From Aphodosoma sp044433285 (GTDB taxonomy: Bacteria; Bacteroidota; Bacteroidia; Bacteroidales; Paludibacteraceae): a stretch of 9,006 nucleotides of DNA. The translations under genes and the position numbers were made by a program. The stretch's first letter is position 1, and each line of letters opens with the position of its first letter. Below are positions 5,498 through 9,006 of this stretch, in pieces. Where the stretch lies: positions 1-9,006 of the forward strand of contig JAWXTU010000089.1 of assembly GCA_044433285.1 (NCBI GenBank), in the 5' to 3' direction. A model generated the notes under the pieces. That model did not search any database, was not told where the DNA came from, and was given only the letters and a program-made list of their open reading frames with translations.

Positions 5498-6622
5498 TTA
5501 TATATCAACATTCTCTATTTTTACAATATGAGAACTATGACGATTTCTATTTGATTCAAAAAAACCTGCACAACTTCCTTTTAAAATACAACCCTCACAT
5601 TCATCTATATATATATTCTTCCAACCAGAAATAGATTGAGGTGCAAATGAGCGTATTTTTTCAGGTAGTACGCATAACTGAGCATTATAAATAGATGTCT
5701 TTATACATCTGTCAGTAAGCAACAACACCGCCTCTTCTAATTCCTTATTATAATCATATGGATCTATCCATAATTCCTCTATGTTTTTATCTGCAAGCCC
5801 CATTGTTTCCATTTGCATAAATGCAACTTGTGCAACAAATGGGAAATTACGATATATAAATTCCGCTAATTGTGGCAATCTCTTATAATTCAACTTATGT
5901 ACAACAATTCGTATTCCAATACGCTGATAAAATTGGGCTAGATTATATAAACCTTGAATAGTTTTATAAAAAGTATCTGCACCAACTATTTTATTATGCT
6001 CACTTGCAATATCCGAAAACAAAGGAATATCTATCTGCAAATCGTGATGTAAACATGATGCTAATTTCATAGTATACTCTCTATCTGCAAACTTTACACC
6101 ATTAGACAATATACTTATAGCCGTTTTAGGTAATTGTTTTTGAATATGTTTAATTAAAAGAAATAATTTATCTCCAATCAAAGTTGGCTCTCCTCCTGTA
6201 ATACCTATCTCTCTTGTCTTTTTATCAAACAGCGATATTAGCTTAAGATTAAAATCTGTTTTATCACTCTCATGCGTTATTGGCGGCTGAGGACACATAA
6301 TACATCTATGATTACATCTCTCAGTTGCCATAATTGCATTATGTTCAGAATTGATTTCGTATAAAAAACTAATTTCTCCTTTCGTGTTTACTAGTATTAC
6401 ATCACCATCGTTAAATTCAGATATATCATCAACAATAATAGTTGGTTTAGATGAATTAATTTGTGAAGTTGATATAACTGCTTGATATCCACACCTATTA
6501 TTAATAGGATCGAATCCAACATATATATACTTTGAGCGATTAAATATATTGAGTTCTTTTGTCGTAACTATACCTAATATTTCACTCCTTACATTTGAAG
6601 TTATTGATTTAATATTTTTCAT
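5498..6622 (-). CDS. hxsC: HxsC, radical SAM enzyme of the His-Xaa-Ser system
   Basis: A 374-residue radical SAM protein. After an N-terminal domain of about 95 residues, the SAM-cluster motif CNHRCIMC (Cys103, Cys107, Cys110) starts the catalytic barrel, and TGGEP (142-146) is the usual SAM-binding strand. Near the C-terminus ECEGCILKGSCAGFF (about 341-355; Cys342, Cys345, Cys351) looks like ligands of an auxiliary iron-sulfur cluster. In the His-Xaa-Ser system HxsC acts with HxsB, presumably on the HxsA repeat; the chemistry has not to my knowledge been settled. It starts 7 bp after hxsB and precedes hxsA by 37 bp. An oddity is HSSH at 362-365 close to its own C-terminus, which copies the substrate repeat. 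AT-rich like the rest of the operon. Confidence 0.92.
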   Translation of the reverse strand: MKNIKSITSNVRSEILGIVTTKELNIFNRSKYIYVGFDPINNRCGYQAVISTSQINSSKPTIIVDDISEFNDGDVILVNTKGEISFLYEINSEHNAIMATERCNHRCIMCPQPPITHESDKTDFNLKLISLFDKKTREIGITGGEPTLIGDKLFLLIKHIQKQLPKTAISILSNGVKFADREYTMKLASCLHHDLQIDIPLFSDIASEHNKIVGADTFYKTIQGLYNLAQFYQRIGIRIVVHKLNYKRLPQLAEFIYRNFPFVAQVAFMQMETMGLADKNIEELWIDPYDYNKELEEAVLLLTDRCIKTSIYNAQLCVLPEKIRSFAPQSISGWKNIYIDECEGCILKGSCAGFFESNRNRHSSHIVKIENVDI

Positions 6623-6629
6623 AATGTAA

Positions 6630-8051
6630 TTATTTTATCCATGACCAGAAGATTTTATTTATCTCTGGATCATTAAGTTTGATAAGTTCAAAAAGATAAT
6701 TTAAGATAGATTTAGTCTTACGACACATCTCATTAGTTGGTCTGAAACCAATCATATCACCTTGTTCTGAAAAATTTCGTACAGGGTCAGCACCGCAATA
6801 TGGTTGAAATACACACTCTGCACATTGAGGTAAACATTCAGTACAAGAAGACGCTATAATAGAATGTAGCAATTCACCATTAAACATCTCTTCGTAACTA
6901 TTGTTAGAAACATTTCCTAAACAAAAATGAGTATTGCCAAAACGAGCCAACATGCGAGCCTCATCGGACACATACACATTCCCGTCATAATCATAAATAA
7001 CACCTGCAATTCCCACCCCAGCTGGTGATTGAAGATCAACAAATCCTGTTGCAAATGGTGTAAGTATACGTTTTAAAAGTAAAGCAGCATATCCCTCTAC
7101 AAAAACAACCCCTTTCTTATTAAGTTCTAAAATATAATCAAAACCCTCACGAAAATTTGCTATAAAATCATCAATAGGATATGCTATTTTATCTTTATAT
7201 TGTTTTGCAAAACCATATGGATTAAGAGAGCGCAAGAATATACTATTAAATCCAAGACGAATATATTCATCTATAATCTCATTAAATCTCCCTAAACTGT
7301 ACTTTGACGTAGTCATAAGAGCCGATACACTATCTCCACTACCCCATATCCCACGTATCATTTCCAGACGCTGCTCGAAAATCTCATGAGTTAACGTAGT
7401 ATCTTGTAAAGGGCGATTAGTATTATGAAGATCCGCAGGACCATCAAGAGAAGTTGATATATCACATTTGTGTTCTTTGAGATATTTCACCATATCCTCA
7501 TCTAGTAAACATAAATTTGTACAAATAACAAAGCCCAAATTTCGTTTCTTAAATAAGTTAACCCACTCAGCCTCCTCAATAATATATTTAACCATACCAA
7601 AGTCTGTTGATGGATCTCCTCCTTGAAACTCTATTTTAATATACTGTGATGGAGACTCAAATATTGTTTTAACAATCTGTTTTGCAGTTTGTTTTGTCAT
7701 ATCTGCAGAATGATCATTTAAATTCTTTCTTGCAACTTGACAATATATACAACTTGAGTTACAGCGTAAGGTAGGCACTACCATATGCAACGACGTAAAA
7801 TCACGCAATATACTCTTCTTAGTTCTATATTTTGTTGCCAACATCTTAACAACAGACTCAACATCATCTGTTGTTGCTAACTGTTTAGATGCGATATTAT
7901 AAAAAAGTTCACTAGTAGTATCTAATTCATTATTAACAAAATCATAAAAATCATCATTTCTTAAAAATATATATTCACCAACCTCATTAGTTAGCAAATA
8001 CTCCTCATCATTGAACCTTTCAAATCTGAATGGCAATAGTTGATAACTCAT
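6630..8051 (-). CDS. hxsB: HxsB, SPASM-type radical SAM enzyme of the His-Xaa-Ser system
   Basis: A 473-residue radical SAM peptide-modifying enzyme. An N-terminal region of about 90 residues beginning YQLLPFRFERF probably corresponds to a peptide-recognition part. The SAM-cluster motif CNSSCIYC (Cys97, Cys101, Cys104) is followed by FQGGDP, the GGEP-like strand. The C-terminal part has a Cys-rich SPASM region: Cys377, then C-x2-C-x3-C-x2-C-x5-C (403-419), and Cys443. These would hold extra iron-sulfur clusters used in modifying ribosomal peptides. Its closest recognised role is HxsB, the partner of HxsC in maturing HxsA. It starts 4 bp after hxsD and ends 7 bp before hxsC, a tight operon arrangement. 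Order D-B-C-A puts the precursor last. Confidence 0.92.
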   Translation of the reverse strand: MSYQLLPFRFERFNDEEYLLTNEVGEYIFLRNDDFYDFVNNELDTTSELFYNIASKQLATTDDVESVVKMLATKYRTKKSILRDFTSLHMVVPTLRCNSSCIYCQVARKNLNDHSADMTKQTAKQIVKTIFESPSQYIKIEFQGGDPSTDFGMVKYIIEEAEWVNLFKKRNLGFVICTNLCLLDEDMVKYLKEHKCDISTSLDGPADLHNTNRPLQDTTLTHEIFEQRLEMIRGIWGSGDSVSALMTTSKYSLGRFNEIIDEYIRLGFNSIFLRSLNPYGFAKQYKDKIAYPIDDFIANFREGFDYILELNKKGVVFVEGYAALLLKRILTPFATGFVDLQSPAGVGIAGVIYDYDGNVYVSDEARMLARFGNTHFCLGNVSNNSYEEMFNGELLHSIIASSCTECLPQCAECVFQPYCGADPVRNFSEQGDMIGFRPTNEMCRKTKSILNYLFELIKLNDPEINKIFWSWIK

Positions 8052-8055
8052 AAAA

Positions 8056-8391
8056 TTATTTTTTAGAGTTTATAGGCTTAAATGCCTCTTCTACTATCAT
8101 ATCACGTATCTTGCCAAATTGTTGATTGGTATTATATCGTAGTTGCTGGTCTATCAACTCATTGCAAAATTGCTTAGGAATTAGCTCTGAAACTTCATTA
8201 TCATCTTTTGATTCAAAGATAACATGCAGTAAATAATCTGAGTTAGAATCAATTGATTGGTGAATATAAAATAGATGCGAGAACTTATAACTCGCTGCGA
8301 CTATCGTTTCTTTAGGATATATACGATAATCAACTGTAACTTGAAATCTATCATTTTCAAGTCTTACAATAGGAATTTCTACGCTTCTCAT
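8056..8391 (-). CDS. hxsD: HxsD, small partner protein of the His-Xaa-Ser system
   Basis: A 111-residue soluble protein that is the first gene of the operon. The C-terminal stretch FCNELIDQQLRYNTNQQFGKIRDMIVEEAF (about 76-105) matches the HxsD signature region, where an L-N-D/E-x-L-x-D-x-x-LR pattern is followed by an amphipathic helix. The N-terminus is rich in predicted beta strands (VEIPIVRL, FQVTVDYRIY). There is no catalytic motif. HxsD is always found with HxsB and HxsC, and its small size suggests a peptide-delivery or scaffold role, which is inference. The start has no strong Shine-Dalgarno site. The gap to hxsB is only 4 bp. Assignment leans partly on context. Confidence 0.85.
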   Translation of the reverse strand: MRSVEIPIVRLENDRFQVTVDYRIYPKETIVAASYKFSHLFYIHQSIDSNSDYLLHVIFESKDDNEVSELIPKQFCNELIDQQLRYNTNQQFGKIRDMIVEEAFKPINSKK

Positions 8392-8479
8392 AGATTATAA
8401 GAGTTAGCCCTTGAGTTCCTAAAGGTATTTTTAATAAATAACGAAACGTGGAACTACATATACTATTTCCGAATTGAAG

Positions 8480-8585
8480 GTCCTGAGAAACCCGAAGTAC
8501 AGATATAGAACAGTAGCCCACGCAAACGCATGGAAACCACTATGCAATCTTTGTACTTCTTTAGAAAATTTCTCAGGTTTTCAAT
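8480..8585 (-). ncRNA. Structured RNA upstream of hxsD, possibly 6S/Bacteroidales-1-like
   Basis: A long hairpin built of nested stems. CCTGAGAAA (plus 8482-8490) pairs with TTTCTCAGG (8569-8577), a 9-bp outer stem. GAAGTACA (8494-8501) pairs with TGTACTTC (8552-8559). An upper 7-bp stem joins 8510-8516 with 8537-8543, and a tip of 6 bp joins 8518-8523 with 8528-8533 around a four-base loop. On the minus strand three positions in the upper stems are G-U pairs; on the plus strand they would be A-C mismatches, so the RNA is most likely read from the minus strand. A rod with internal bubbles is the plan of 6S RNA, and Bacteroidales-1 RNA is the related motif in this order, but I cannot confirm the family by eye. 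It may instead be a leader element of the hxs transcript. Confidence 0.55.
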
Positions 8586-8734
8586 TACAAGATAAGCATA
8601 ACGCTTCTTAATATTTTAAACACGGATTTAGACCCGTATATAGTAAAGTTAAAATCTTTAGTAATAAACTAATCTGTTTAATTTATTTGTTAAATCTAAA
8701 CTCACAGTATAGAACTACCAAAACTTTTCAACTG

Positions 8735-8766
8735 CAAAGATAATACATTTCCCCTACAAAACAAAA
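8735..8766 (-). promoter_or_regulatory. Minus-strand promoter upstream of the hxs operon
   Basis: On the minus strand, TTTG (8762-8765), a 19-bp spacer and TATCTTTG (8735-8742) match the Bacteroidota -33/-7 promoter very well. Transcription would begin near 8728 and run through the structured RNA into hxsD, giving a leader of about 340 nt. This is the only good promoter I see for the operon. Confidence 0.65.
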
Positions 8767-8849
8767 TATTTTAATTAATTATTACTAAAAAACTCAAAAC
8801 AAAAGACCAACAATAGGAAAATTCAAATTTCTACTACAGATAAGGTCGT

Positions 8850-8891
8850 AAAAAAGTTCGACTAATAATTAGAAATTAATCGAACTTTTTT
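8850..8891. terminator. Bidirectional terminator, AT-rich
   Basis: AAAAAAGTTCGA (8850-8861) pairs perfectly with TCGAACTTTTTT (8880-8891), with extra TAAT/ATTA pairing towards the loop. A- and T-runs on both sides make it work in either direction. Confidence 0.8.
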
Positions 8892-8908
8892 AAAGTCTTA
8901 AATACCGA

Positions 8909-8956
8909 AAAAGCCGCCGCTCACTTAACAATATTGTTAATAGAGCGGCGGCTTTT
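8909..8956. terminator. Bidirectional terminator, GC-rich
   Basis: AAAAGCCGCCGCTC (8909-8922) pairs perfectly with GAGCGGCGGCTTTT (8943-8956). The interior TTAACAATATTGTTAA (8925-8940) is itself a perfect palindrome, so the hairpin is almost continuous. It lies 22 bp past the stop of the gene ending at 8978. Confidence 0.9.
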
Positions 8957-8977
8957 ATTAATCTACAACAGAAAAAA

Positions 8978-9006
8978 CTATTTCTTGTTGTATCTTTCGT
9001 TTAATA
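8978..9006 (-). CDS. Possible 3' end of an unidentified gene
   Basis: On the minus strand an open frame entering from the right edge ends LNERYNKK-stop, with the stop at 8978-8980. The strong terminator 22 bp further on is what one expects just after a gene, and this is the main support. Too short to identify. Confidence 0.35.

Larger units (their letters stand above)
8392..8977. other. Intergenic region upstream of hxsD with RNA element, promoter and terminators
   Basis: No protein gene is supported here. From hxsD outward it holds a possible AGTTCC/GGAACT stem (8414-8419 with 8450-8455), a folded RNA (8480-8585), a small ACGG/CCGT hairpin (8622-8637), an AT-rich stretch, a minus-strand promoter (8735-8766), about 80 bp with no recognised feature, and two terminators (8850-8891 and 8909-8956). 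Confidence 0.75.

Noticed and set aside
8480..8585. Structured RNA read from the plus strand
   Set aside because: Three pairs in the upper stems become A-C mismatches on that strand, and no good plus-strand promoter precedes it.
8986..8998. TATCTTTC near the right edge as a plus-strand promoter
   Set aside because: The last base of the -7 box is wrong, and the site probably lies within the end of a minus-strand gene.

Overview
The window looks like a chromosome segment from a member of the Bacteroidales. The main evidence is promoter-like sites of the Bacteroidota type: a -7 box TATCTTTG occurs at 2208-2223 (on both strands), 2624-2631 and 8735-8742. The encoded proteins also resemble Bacteroidota families. 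The window mixes ordinary housekeeping genes of moderate GC with visibly AT-richer accessory genes.

Layout from left to right. The 3' end of pyrD (dihydroorotate dehydrogenase, catalytic subunit) runs in from the left edge. Converging on it is a minus-strand pair, a RhuM-like DNA-binding protein and a Fic/Doc protein that overlap by 8 nt, read here as a toxin-antitoxin-like module. Upstream of that pair (2002-2689) there is no intact gene. This stretch holds a back-to-back promoter, a perfect 36-bp palindrome, and a 150-bp remnant of a second rhuM-like gene bracketed by two further palindromes. Two plus-strand rRNA modification genes follow: rlmB (2'-O-methyltransferase) and an RluA-type pseudouridine synthase. 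Directly behind them is a small-protein/zeta-toxin pair, which is probably a second toxin-antitoxin module.

The right half is the highlight. It is a complete minus-strand hxsD-hxsB-hxsC-hxsA operon, the His-Xaa-Ser system. HxsA is an 88-residue precursor with a hydrophobic N-terminus and eight consecutive His-Xaa-Ser triplets at its C-terminus. HxsB and HxsC are two radical SAM enzymes presumed to modify it, and HxsD is a small partner protein. A good promoter (8735-8766) lies far upstream, so the inferred 5' leader is about 340 nt. It contains a well-folded RNA hairpin (8480-8585) whose G-U pairs favour the minus strand. This could be a free small RNA, with 6S/Bacteroidales-1-like as the leading guess, or a leader element. 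Two strong terminators (8850-8891 and 8909-8956) insulate the operon from a gene on the right, of which only the last few codons are visible.

The least expected observation is in the rhuM region. The intact gene and the remnant carry a palindrome at exactly the same aligned place. Their arms differ in sequence, but nearly all differences are paired so that complementarity is kept.
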